Source: Alphaproteobacteria bacterium | Lineage (GTDB): Bacteria > Pseudomonadota > Alphaproteobacteria > UBA6615 | NCBI GenBank assembly: GCA_013003285.1 | Contig: JABDJY010000381.1 | Location: forward strand, 1-9,977 | Direction of reading: 5' to 3' | DNA length: 9,977 bases | Shown: piece after piece, positions 1 through 6,612 of the stretch | How the letters are laid out: each line of letters starts with the position of its first letter | Numbering within the stretch: position 1 is the first letter of the stretch | Notes under the pieces: generated by a model | The model's input: only the letters and a program-made list of their open reading frames with translations | What the model was told of the DNA's origin: nothing | The model's database searches: none | Program-made: the position numbers and the translations under genes

Positions 1-1
1 C

Positions 2-226
2 ACCTATATCGTGGCCACCTTCTTCGGCATCATTCCCGGGACGTTTGTCTACGCATCGGTTGGCAATGGATTGGGGGCGCTGTTCGATGCCGGTGACGAT
101 CCGGATTTGGGCATCATCTTCGAACCGCAATTCCTTGCACCGCTCATCGGCCTTGCCGTCCTGGCAGTCATTCCGGTGATCTACAAGAAATTCCAGAAAA
201 GCCGCAATCAGGCGCCTTCGGCCTGA
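2..226 (+). CDS. TVP38/TMEM64 (VTT/DedA-type) membrane protein, C-terminal fragment
   Basis: The 5' end lies outside the window; 74 codons are readable in frame from base 2. The fragment carries the family's C-terminal signature Gly-Ile-Ile-Pro-Gly-Thr-Phe-Val-Tyr, followed by a Gly-rich turn (SVGNGLGALFDAG). A last hydrophobic segment (roughly LAPLIGLAVLAVIPVIY) follows, then a short basic cytoplasmic tail (KKFQKSRNQ). VTT-domain proteins are inner-membrane proteins; relatives are implicated in lipid scrambling or small-molecule and ion handling, but the role of this subgroup is not settled. The stop is 33 bp before the flavin oxidoreductase gene, so the two are probably cotranscribed. VTT genes adjacent or fused to this type of oxidoreductase are, as I recall, a recurrent arrangement. 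The family call is fairly secure; the function is not. Confidence 0.8.
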   Translation, partial: TYIVATFFGIIPGTFVYASVGNGLGALFDAGDDPDLGIIFEPQFLAPLIGLAVLAVIPVIYKKFQKSRNQAPSA

Positions 227-259
227 TCTCCAAACCAGTTTAGTAGGGCAGGTGACGTT

Positions 260-1690
260 ATGGTTGAAACGCTAGAAGTCGATTTGTGTGTCATTGGGGG
301 CGGGTCCGGCGGTCTCTCGGTGGCGGCAGGGGCCTCCCAGATGGGCGCGAAGACGGCGCTGTTCGAGCGCGGCAAGATGGGCGGCGACTGCCTGAACTAT
401 GGCTGCGTGCCCTCAAAGGCGCTGCTCGCGGCCGGCCACGCGGCAGCCCATTATGGACATTCCGGCACCTTCGGCGTCGAGGGCGGCCCGGCCCGGGTGG
501 CCTTCGACAAGGTCAATGATCATGTGCACGGGGTCATTGCCGGCATCGCGCCCCATGACAGCGTCGAGCGGTTCGAAGATCTCGGCGTTCATGTGGTGCA
601 GGAAGCGGCGCGGTTTACCGGGCTGCGCGAGGTGACCGGCTCGGACGGCACCCGTGTCCGGGCGCGTCGGTTTGTCGTCTCGACCGGCTCGTCACCGGCA
701 GTACCACCCATTCCCGGCCTCGATACGGTCGACTATTTGACCAACGAGAGCGTGTTTCTACTGCGCGAATGCCCCGAACATCTCATCGTCGTGGGCGGCG
801 GGCCGATCGGGCTGGAGATGGCGCAGGCCCATCGCCGGCTTGGCGCCCGGGTAACCGTGCTGGAGGCGTTTGAGATTATGGGGCCCGACGACCGCGAACT
901 GGCCGCTGTGGTGCGCGCGCGCTTGGTTAGGGAAGGCGTCGAAATCAATGAGGGCACCGCCGTCAAAAGCGTCGAGAAATCCGAGGATGGCGTTGTGGCG
1001 ATCGTCGAGCATGACGGTGAGGCGCGACGCGTTACCGGCAGTCACATACTGGTTGCCGCCGGCCGCCGACCCAATCTTGATGGTCTCGACCTTGAGGCCG
1101 CCGGGGTGGAATATTCGCGCAAAGGCATCGAGGTCGATGCCCGCCTGCGCAGCACCAACAAGAAAATTTTTGCCATCGGCGATGTGGCGGGCAGCTATCA
1201 GTTCACCCATGTGGCTGGCTACCATGCTGGCATCGTCATTCGAAACGCGCTGTTTCGCCTGCCGGCGAAGGTCAATTACAACGCCGTACCCTGGGTGACC
1301 TACACCGATCCGGAACTGGCGAATGTGGGCCTCAGCGAAGCCAAGGCGCGCGAGCAGTTTGGCGACGCGGTTCGCGTGGTGACGGCCTCGTTTGCGGAAA
1401 TCGACCGCGCCCGGGCCGAACATCGCACCGAGGGCTTCATCAAAGTGGTCACCGGGCGGGGCGGGCGTATTCTGGGCGCCGGGATCGTCGGCTATCACGC
1501 CGGTGAGTTACTGCAACCCTGGATTTTGGCGATTTCGCAGAAAATGAAGATCGGCGCCATGGCCGGCATCATCGCGCCCTATCCGACGATGGGTGAAATT
1601 AACAAGCGCGCCGCCGGAAATTACTATACGCCATCGCTGTTTTCCGATCGTACGCGGCGGATCGTGCGGTTATTGGCCCGGCTCGGTTAG
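260..1690 (+). CDS. FAD-dependent pyridine nucleotide-disulfide oxidoreductase, MerA/Lpd-like (not a true mercuric reductase)
   Basis: This 476-residue protein has the full class I flavin disulfide reductase layout. An N-terminal FAD Rossmann motif (GGGSGG, residues 13-18) leads to the redox-active Cys44-x4-Cys49 pair in GGDCLNYGCVPSK. A second dinucleotide fold has GGGPIG (179-184), a second FAD contact is Ala-Ile-Gly307-Asp308, and a C-terminal dimerisation domain follows. Glu202 at the end of the second strand of the NAD fold suggests NADH rather than NADPH. In dihydrolipoamide dehydrogenases the C-terminal active site is His-Pro-x3-Glu; here it is Tyr441-Pro-Thr-Met-Gly-Glu446, Tyr as in mercuric reductase. 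The N-terminal metal-binding domain and the C-terminal Cys-Cys of MerA are both absent, so mercury reduction is unlikely. The tail is basic and amphipathic (TRRIVRLLARLG), perhaps membrane-contacting. An AGGTG Shine-Dalgarno at 250-254 supports the start. It sits just after the VTT membrane protein. The natural electron acceptor is unknown. Confidence 0.88.
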   Translation: MVETLEVDLCVIGGGSGGLSVAAGASQMGAKTALFERGKMGGDCLNYGCVPSKALLAAGHAAAHYGHSGTFGVEGGPARVAFDKVNDHVHGVIAGIAPHDSVERFEDLGVHVVQEAARFTGLREVTGSDGTRVRARRFVVSTGSSPAVPPIPGLDTVDYLTNESVFLLRECPEHLIVVGGGPIGLEMAQAHRRLGARVTVLEAFEIMGPDDRELAAVVRARLVREGVEINEGTAVKSVEKSEDGVVAIVEHDGEARRVTGSHILVAAGRRPNLDGLDLEAAGVEYSRKGIEVDARLRSTNKKIFAIGDVAGSYQFTHVAGYHAGIVIRNALFRLPAKVNYNAVPWVTYTDPELANVGLSEAKAREQFGDAVRVVTASFAEIDRARAEHRTEGFIKVVTGRGGRILGAGIVGYHAGELLQPWILAISQKMKIGAMAGIIAPYPTMGEINKRAAGNYYTPSLFSDRTRRIVRLLARLG

Positions 1691-1710
1691 GCTTGGCCTT
1701 GATTAAACAA

Positions 1711-1742
1711 TGGGGTGAGAGACTGACGTTGACCCCAATTTT
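1711..1742 (+). terminator. weak candidate terminator after the oxidoreductase gene
   Basis: TGGGGT (1711-1716) and ACCCCA (1732-1737) are perfect 6-bp inverted arms around a 15-nt loop. ATTTT (1738-1742) follows. The hairpin lies 20 bp after the oxidoreductase stop and 20 bp before the kinase start. The loop is long and the T tract is only four bases, so a regulatory hairpin or chance are real alternatives. If functional, it would separate the VTT/oxidoreductase transcript from the kinase gene. Confidence 0.25.
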
Positions 1743-1761
1743 CTGCTAATGAACAAAGCGG

Positions 1762-3186
1762 ATGTTTCGACCGCAAAAATTCTCGCTCCCCCCGCTGCGC
1801 CGGTCGCTATCGGCGCGGCTGCTGCTGCTGACGATTTTTTTCGTTATGTTGGCCGAGGTCTTGATCTACGCCCCGTCGGTCTCGAACTTCCGCTTAACTT
1901 GGCTTAACGACCGCCTGGCGTCGGCCGATCTGGCTATTTTGGCGCTGGAGGCGGCGCCCGATGAGAATCTGAGTACCGACCTTAAGTCGGAATTGCTTGG
2001 CCGGGTGGATGCGTTTGCTATCGTCCTGACCCGTCCCGACCGCCGCCTGTTGCTCTATACCCAACCGCCGCCGGCCGTCGAGATCACCGTCGATCTGCGC
2101 CAGAGCTCATTGATGTCAGGTATCGGCGACGCCTTTGGCACGCTGGCGCGCCGTGGCGACGGCGTCATGCGGGTCATCGGCGAGTCGCCGCAAAATCCGT
2201 CCATGCTGGTCGAGGTGGTGTTAAACGAGGCCCAATTGCGGGCCGAAATGTTCGGCTATTCGCGCAACATCCTGTTGCTGTCGATCGTCATTTCGGTGTT
2301 CACCGCGACCCTGCTCTATCTGGCGCTGCAATGGCTGATGGTGCGGCCGATGCGGCGCATCACCGAGGGCATCACCGAATTTTCCCGCGATCCGCAGAAC
2401 GCCGCCACGGGGGTCAAGCCGAGCCATCGCGACGACGAAATCGGCGTGGCCCAATCGGTGCTGGTCGAGATGCAGGATGATTTGCGGGCCTCGCTCAAGC
2501 AGCAGGAACGGCTAGCAGCGCTCGGTTCGGCGGTCAGCAAGATCAATCATGATCTGCGCGGCATCTTGTCGACCGCGGTTCTCATGTCGGACCGCTTGTC
2601 GGCGCTCGATAGTCCGGAAGTCAAACGCATCTCCGGCCCGCTCATCCAGTCGATCGACCGGGCGATCAATCTGTGTACGCGGACCCTGAACTTTGTCCGC
2701 GACGAAGGCCCTGAATTGCATCAGAGCCGATTCCGCTTGACCGAGCTGATCGATGAAGTGGCGGCTGACCTCTTGGTGTTGGGGGAGGGACAGACCGCGG
2801 TCAACGGTACGGTGACGGCGCTGGCGAACCGGGTGCCCAATGAAGTTGTCGTCGAGGCCGACCGGGATCAGCTCTACCGCGTGTTCGCCAATCTAACCCG
2901 CAATGCCTCGCAGGTCGGCGCCCATGCCATCGATATCAAGCTGGGGCCCGACAATTCGGACAATAAATATCTGGTCATCGATGTGTCGGATGACGGGCCG
3001 GGCATGGTGAAGTCGGCGCGCGACGGGCTGTTCAAGGCCTTTGCCGGCTCGGCGCGCAAGGGAGGTACCGGGTTGGGCCTGGTAATCGTGCGCGATGTGA
3101 TGCGCGCCCATGGCGGCGAGATCGAGCTGCTCTCCTCCGACGATAGCGGCACCGTTTTTCGCCTGACCCTGCCCCGCGCCGACTAA
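1762..3186 (+). CDS. membrane sensor histidine kinase with HAMP domain, no adjacent response regulator
   Basis: This 474-residue protein has a classic transmembrane kinase plan. TM1 is about residues 19-39, an extracytoplasmic sensor region about 41-168 (no recognised domain), and TM2 about 170-193. HAMP runs from about 194, with Pro196 and the Asp225-Glu-Ile-Gly228 motif. A coiled linker leads to a dimerisation/phosphoacceptor helix with His263 in Asn-His-Asp-Leu-Arg. The ATPase domain is intact: N box Asn377-Leu-Thr-Arg-Asn381, G1 box Asp410-Asp-Gly-Pro-Gly414, and Gly-Gly-Thr-Gly-Leu-Gly at 434-439. The protein should autophosphorylate on His263 and pass the phosphate to a response regulator, but none is encoded in the window on either strand, so its partner must be elsewhere. 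Its position between a redox gene and an exported DUF547 gene suggests envelope or redox sensing, which is inference. No strong Shine-Dalgarno is visible; the start is chosen because it precedes TM1 with a basic N-terminus. Confidence 0.9.
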   Translation: MFRPQKFSLPPLRRSLSARLLLLTIFFVMLAEVLIYAPSVSNFRLTWLNDRLASADLAILALEAAPDENLSTDLKSELLGRVDAFAIVLTRPDRRLLLYTQPPPAVEITVDLRQSSLMSGIGDAFGTLARRGDGVMRVIGESPQNPSMLVEVVLNEAQLRAEMFGYSRNILLLSIVISVFTATLLYLALQWLMVRPMRRITEGITEFSRDPQNAATGVKPSHRDDEIGVAQSVLVEMQDDLRASLKQQERLAALGSAVSKINHDLRGILSTAVLMSDRLSALDSPEVKRISGPLIQSIDRAINLCTRTLNFVRDEGPELHQSRFRLTELIDEVAADLLVLGEGQTAVNGTVTALANRVPNEVVVEADRDQLYRVFANLTRNASQVGAHAIDIKLGPDNSDNKYLVIDVSDDGPGMVKSARDGLFKAFAGSARKGGTGLGLVIVRDVMRAHGGEIELLSSDDSGTVFRLTLPRAD

Positions 3187-3293
3187 AGCAGCGGACGGTT
3201 CCGTCAACTTTGTGTGAGAGGCCTTTCGGCAATGCGTCGGCGGACCAACCTCTATGCGTGAACGCTCGCTAGCAACTGTCCGGGTTAGCCGCC

Positions 3294-4166
3294 ATGCCCT
3301 GTTCGCCCGCCACGACCACGCGTTGGTATCCGAAAAATCTGTGGTTTGGCGTTATCGCCCTCGTTGCGATGTTAGCCGCCGGCGCGTCAACCGTTCGTGC
3401 CGCGCCAAGCGCCGATCTGTGGCCGCGCTGGCAGGCTCATGACCCAGCATCGACCGCGATCGTCGACCATCGCGACTGGACCCGGCTTCTGGCGGGCTAT
3501 GCCCAGCAAGGCGAAGACGGCATCGTTCGTGTCGATTATGCCGGGTTTACCGAGGCCGATAGGCAGGCGCTGCAAGCCTATATAGATCGGCTAACCGCCA
3601 CGGCAGTGAGTTCACTCAACCGAGGTGAGCAGCTAGCTTACTGGATAAATTTATATAACGCGCTCACCGTGCGTCTGATCCTCGAGAATTATCCGGTCAG
3701 CAGCATTTTGAAAATTAATATCTCGCCCGGTTTCTTTTCGATCGGCCCGTGGGACAAAAAGTTGATCACGGTCGAGGCGGAGGAACTCTCGCTCAACGAT
3801 ATCGAACACCGCATTCTGCGGCCGATCTGGCGTGATCCGCGCATCCACTACGCGGTCAATTGCGCATCGCTCGGCTGCCCCAACCTGGCCCTACAGGCCT
3901 ATACCGCGGCGAATGTGGAGACGCTGTTGGAGGCCAATGCGGTTGCGCATATCAATCATCCGCGCGGCGCCCGATTTGAGAATGGCGAGCTGATTGTGTC
4001 GAGTATCTATCGTTGGTTCGTCGCCGATTTCGGAGGTGGTGATGCCGGCGTTCTGCGGCACTTGCGGCAATACGCCCAAGCCGAACTAGCTGACAGGCTG
4101 GCGCGGACCAATCAAATCGGCGACGACCAATATGATTGGTCGATCAACGATGTGAAGGCGCAATAA
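3294..4166 (+). CDS. exported DUF547-domain protein
   Basis: This is a 290-residue protein. A basic N-terminus (Arg10, Lys14) is followed by a hydrophobic stretch at about 16-31 and a Val-Arg-Ala/Ala-Pro sequence at 34-38. That fits a signal peptide cleaved after Ala36, or possibly an uncleaved anchor. The mature part shows the DUF547 hallmarks: Tyr116-Trp-Ile-Asn-Leu-Tyr-Asn122, then His185-Tyr-Ala-Val-Asn-Cys190-Ala-Ser-Leu-Gly-Cys195-Pro, and a later Trp-Phe-x-x-Asp-Phe. I know of no established reaction for the family. The invariant-looking His185/Cys190/Cys195 cluster would suit a cysteine-dependent enzyme or a disulfide, which is inference. It lies 107 bp downstream of the kinase; that gap shows no firm promoter, only a short GACGG-TT-CCGTC palindrome at 3194-3205. 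No Shine-Dalgarno precedes the ATG, so the exact start is less sure than the gene. Base composition near 3630-3730 is more AT-rich than in the neighbours. Confidence 0.85.
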   Translation: MPCSPATTTRWYPKNLWFGVIALVAMLAAGASTVRAAPSADLWPRWQAHDPASTAIVDHRDWTRLLAGYAQQGEDGIVRVDYAGFTEADRQALQAYIDRLTATAVSSLNRGEQLAYWINLYNALTVRLILENYPVSSILKINISPGFFSIGPWDKKLITVEAEELSLNDIEHRILRPIWRDPRIHYAVNCASLGCPNLALQAYTAANVETLLEANAVAHINHPRGARFENGELIVSSIYRWFVADFGGGDAGVLRHLRQYAQAELADRLARTNQIGDDQYDWSINDVKAQ

Positions 4167-4221
4167 TTGTTCCTGTGCCGTGGCGGTTCCAACTTGCCAC
4201 AATAGTCTCTAATTTCCGCAC

Positions 4222-5517
4222 ATGGCGGACGGGACCCAGAACCATCTTTTATTCCAGCGCATCGACGAGCGAAGCGACGAGGTCGCCGATCTAACCGCCG
4301 CGTTGATCCGTATTCCGACGATCAATCCGCCGGGCGACGCCTACGAGCCCTGCGCGCGGTTTCTCGGCGAGCGTCTCGCCGCGCGCGGCTTCACTGTCGA
4401 ATATCTGCGCGCCGAGGGCGCCGCCGGCGATAGCGACCGCTATCCGCGCCTCAACATGGTCGCCCGTATCGAGGGCGAGGGCGCCGGGCCTTGCGTCCAC
4501 TTCAATAGCCATATCGATGTGGTGGCGCCGGGCGCGGGTTGGACGGTCGATCCGTTTGCCGGCGCGGTGCGCGATGGGCGGGTCTATGGCCGTGGCGCCT
4601 GTGACATGAAGGGCGGTCTGGCGGCCAGCATCATCGCCGTCGAAGCCATTCTCGATCAGGGCATCCGGTTTCCCGGCGCCATCGAAATATCCGGCACCGT
4701 CGACGAAGAGAGCGGCGGCTATGCCGGTGTCGCCTGGCTGGCCGAGCGCGGCCATTTCTCGCCGCCGCGCGTCGACCATGTGATCATCCCCGAGCCGCTC
4801 TATAAGGACGCGGTGTGCCTGGGTCATCGCGGGGTCTGGTGGTCGGAGGTCGAGGTGCGCGGCCGCATCGCCCATGGGTCGATGCCGTTCTTGGGCGTGT
4901 CTGCGATCCGCGGCATGGGCGCTTTTATGGCCAAGGTCGAGGATGAGCTTTATCCGCGCCTGGCGCAACGGCGCACCCGCATGCCGGTGATCCCCGACCA
5001 GGCGCGCCAATCGACGTTGAATTTCAACTCGCTCCATGGCGGCTTGCCAGAACAAGGAGACGATGACGGCTTCCCCTCCGCTCTGGTCGCCGACCGCTGC
5101 CGGTTGGTGCTCGACCGGCGCTATCTGCTGGAAGAATCGGAAGACGAGGTAAAGCAGGAGGTGGTCGATATACTCGATGCGCTGAAGGACGAGCAGCCGG
5201 ACTTCGACTATGCTCTGCGCGATCTATGGTCGGTGTCGCCGACCCTGACCGAACCCGACGCGCCAGTGGTGCGGGCGCTCGACCGGGCCATCGAGGCGGT
5301 GCTCGGCGCGCCGGCGCGCCATGTCGCCTCGCCGGGAACTTATGACCAAAAACATGTCGCCCGGATCGGCCATCTGCACGATTGCGTGGCGTACGGCCCG
5401 GGTATTCTCGAACTGGCCCACCAGCCCGACGAATATATCGATATCGACGATATGGTCGCGAGCGCCAAGATCATGGCCGCGGCGGCGTTGGGTTTGCTAC
5501 ACCGGTCGGCGTCATGA
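4222..5517 (+). CDS. M20-family metallohydrolase (ArgE/DapE-type deacylase or peptidase)
   Basis: This 431-residue cytoplasmic enzyme has no signal peptide. The di-zinc site is complete: His97 in Ser-His-Ile-Asp99, bridging Asp128 in Gly-Ala-Cys-Asp-Met-Lys-Gly-Gly, general base Glu162 and ligand Glu163 in Asp-Glu-Glu-Ser-Gly, Glu191 in Pro-Glu-Pro, and His400 near the C-terminus. His218 (Ala-His-Gly-Ser) matches the residue contributed across the dimer by the lid domain. The family hydrolyses N-acyl amino acids or short peptides next to a free carboxylate. The usual carboxylate-binding Gly-Thr-Ser-Asp-x-Arg is Gly372-Thr-Tyr-Asp-Gln-Lys377 here, so the substrate may differ from that of ArgE or DapE. 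Its last four bases overlap the P1 hydrolase start and transporter genes follow, pointing to catabolism of an imported peptide-like compound rather than arginine or lysine biosynthesis. No Shine-Dalgarno is visible; TAATTT at 4210-4215 lies where a -10 would give a leaderless transcript. Confidence 0.88.
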   Translation: MADGTQNHLLFQRIDERSDEVADLTAALIRIPTINPPGDAYEPCARFLGERLAARGFTVEYLRAEGAAGDSDRYPRLNMVARIEGEGAGPCVHFNSHIDVVAPGAGWTVDPFAGAVRDGRVYGRGACDMKGGLAASIIAVEAILDQGIRFPGAIEISGTVDEESGGYAGVAWLAERGHFSPPRVDHVIIPEPLYKDAVCLGHRGVWWSEVEVRGRIAHGSMPFLGVSAIRGMGAFMAKVEDELYPRLAQRRTRMPVIPDQARQSTLNFNSLHGGLPEQGDDDGFPSALVADRCRLVLDRRYLLEESEDEVKQEVVDILDALKDEQPDFDYALRDLWSVSPTLTEPDAPVVRALDRAIEAVLGAPARHVASPGTYDQKHVARIGHLHDCVAYGPGILELAHQPDEYIDIDDMVASAKIMAAAALGLLHRSAS

Positions 5518-6527
5518 AACCGGGTCCGCGAAATTCCATCACCGATGTCCCCGGTATAGCCGTCGGCAATGCCGAAGACGAAAAGGTACGCACCGGGGTT
5601 ACCGTCATCCTGCCCGACGCGCCGGCGGTGGCCGCGATCGATGTGCGTGGCGGCGGCACCGGCACCCGCGACATTGCTTTGCTCGATCCCGCCGCGACCG
5701 TCGAACGGGTCGACGCGATAGTCTTGAGCGGCGGCTCTGCCTTTGGGCTCGATGCGGCTGGTGGGGTGATGTCCTGGTTAGCGGCGCGTGGACGCGGCTT
5801 TGTCGTCGGCGACGCGGTGGTGCCAATCGTGCCGTCGGCGATCCTGTTCGACCTGTCCAATGGCGGCGATAAATCCGCTTTCGCCCAGGAAAGCGGCGAG
5901 GACTTACCCTATCGCGAACTGGGCCGGCGGGCCGCGCGTGGCGCGGGCGTTGAATTTTTACTCGGCAATGCCGGCGCCGGCCTCGGCGCCACGGCGGGGC
6001 CACTCAAGGGCGGGCTGGGCAGCGCGTCGTTCATGCTTGAGAACGGCGCGTGCATCGGCGCGCTGGCGGCGGTAAATGCGGCCGGCTCGGCGGTGATGCC
6101 GGGCTCGGACCGTTTCTGGGCCTGGCCGTTCGAGCAGGGCGACGAATTCGGTGGCAAGGGGGCACCCGCCGGGCTGCCCGACACGCTCGACCATGATTTC
6201 AGCAATCCGCGCATGAAAAAACCCGGCGCCAACACGACCCTGGCGGTCGTCGCCACCGACCTAACCCTCACCAAGGCGCAGGCGCAGCGGGTCGCCATCA
6301 TGGCGCAGGACGGTCTGGCGCGGGCGCTGCGGCCGGTCCATACGCCGCTCGACGGCGACATTGTGTTCGCCCTGTCGACCGGCCGGCGCGCGCTGGCCGA
6401 CCCCATCGCCGAGATCGCACAGCTTGGCACCGTCGCTGCAGATTGTCTGGCAAGGGCGGTGGCGCGCGGGGTCTATGTGGCGCAAAGCCTGGGCGATATG
6501 CGCGCCTACCGGGACATTTACGGCTGA
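5514..6527 (+). CDS. P1 (S58/DmpA-NylC) family N-terminal-nucleophile hydrolase
   Basis: The start at 5514 overlaps the M20 stop as ATGA and gives 337 residues, the usual family size. The open frame extends further upstream, but only inside the M20 gene. Family marks are the N-terminal Ser-Ile-Thr-Asp-Val-Pro-Gly-Ile-x-Val-Gly-Asn, Asp43-Val-Arg-Gly-Gly-Gly-Thr-Gly-Thr-Arg-Asp53, and Leu71-Ser-Gly-Gly-Ser-Ala-Phe-Gly-Leu-Asp80. These enzymes cleave themselves to free a Ser or Thr nucleophile; here Asn240-Thr241-Thr in Asn-Thr-Thr-Leu-Ala-Val-Val is the expected site. That resembles the Asn/Thr site of the nylon-oligomer hydrolase NylC rather than the Gly/Ser site of DmpA. Predicted subunits are about 240 and 97 residues. 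Relatives act on N-terminal D- or beta-amino acids, amino acid amides, esters or amide oligomers. With no signal peptide it should act in the cytoplasm on material brought in by the adjacent transporter. Translation is probably coupled to the M20 gene. The substrate is not predictable. Confidence 0.9.
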   Translation: MKPGPRNSITDVPGIAVGNAEDEKVRTGVTVILPDAPAVAAIDVRGGGTGTRDIALLDPAATVERVDAIVLSGGSAFGLDAAGGVMSWLAARGRGFVVGDAVVPIVPSAILFDLSNGGDKSAFAQESGEDLPYRELGRRAARGAGVEFLLGNAGAGLGATAGPLKGGLGSASFMLENGACIGALAAVNAAGSAVMPGSDRFWAWPFEQGDEFGGKGAPAGLPDTLDHDFSNPRMKKPGANTTLAVVATDLTLTKAQAQRVAIMAQDGLARALRPVHTPLDGDIVFALSTGRRALADPIAEIAQLGTVAADCLARAVARGVYVAQSLGDMRAYRDIYG

Positions 6528-6557
6528 GCCGTTGCGATTGCCGCTGACCGCTGGCCC

Positions 6558-6581
6558 TGTTATGTTGCACTGCAACAAACA
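6558..6581. promoter_or_regulatory. candidate operator: 15-bp perfect palindrome upstream of the binding-protein gene
   Basis: TGTTGCA-C-TGCAACA (6563-6577) is a perfect dyad about a central C. The symmetry extends outward as TGTT (6558-6561) and AACA (6578-6581) if A6562 is left unpaired. It lies in the 85-bp gap after the P1 hydrolase stop, centred 43 bp before the transporter ATG. That is a suitable place for a repressor or activator site controlling the transporter genes. TTGCAC (6565-6570) inside it could serve as a -35 element, but I find no convincing -10 at the right distance. As RNA it could form a hairpin with a three-base loop, but no T tract follows, so an intrinsic terminator is unlikely. 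The binding protein is unknown. A TGC-rich dyad is also reminiscent of PhaR-type sites, which I cannot confirm. Confidence 0.4.
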
Positions 6582-6612
6582 ATAAATTCAGTTCATTGAG
6601 TGGGGTAGGATC

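Noticed and set aside
758..1498. Long open frame on the minus strand (246 codons) opposite the flavoenzyme gene
   Set aside because: It lies wholly inside a gene with unmistakable motifs, its translation matches no family I recognise, and GC-rich genes commonly leave such open antisense frames.
260..1690. Annotation as mercuric reductase (merA)
   Set aside because: The N-terminal metal-binding domain and the C-terminal vicinal cysteines are absent, and no mer regulator or transporter gene is nearby.
3254..3442. Small + strand frame of 62 codons overlapping the start of the DUF547 gene
   Set aside because: It is out of frame with the DUF547 gene, Arg-rich, lacks a ribosome-binding site and matches nothing recognisable.
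4177..4203. GTGGC...GCCAC inverted repeat between the DUF547 and M20 genes
   Set aside because: The stem is only five base pairs with an 11-base loop and no T tract, so it is within chance expectation.
4291..5055. Minus-strand open frame of 254 codons opposite the M20 gene
   Set aside because: It is rich in Ala, Arg, Asp and His, as expected from the reverse complement of a GC-rich gene, and shows no domain. The + strand frame carries all the M20 catalytic residues.
5382..5513. Upstream extension of the P1 hydrolase frame
   Set aside because: The extra 44 codons lie inside the M20 gene and encode an Arg/Gly-rich peptide without family similarity. The ATGA start at 5514 gives the normal P1 N-terminus.
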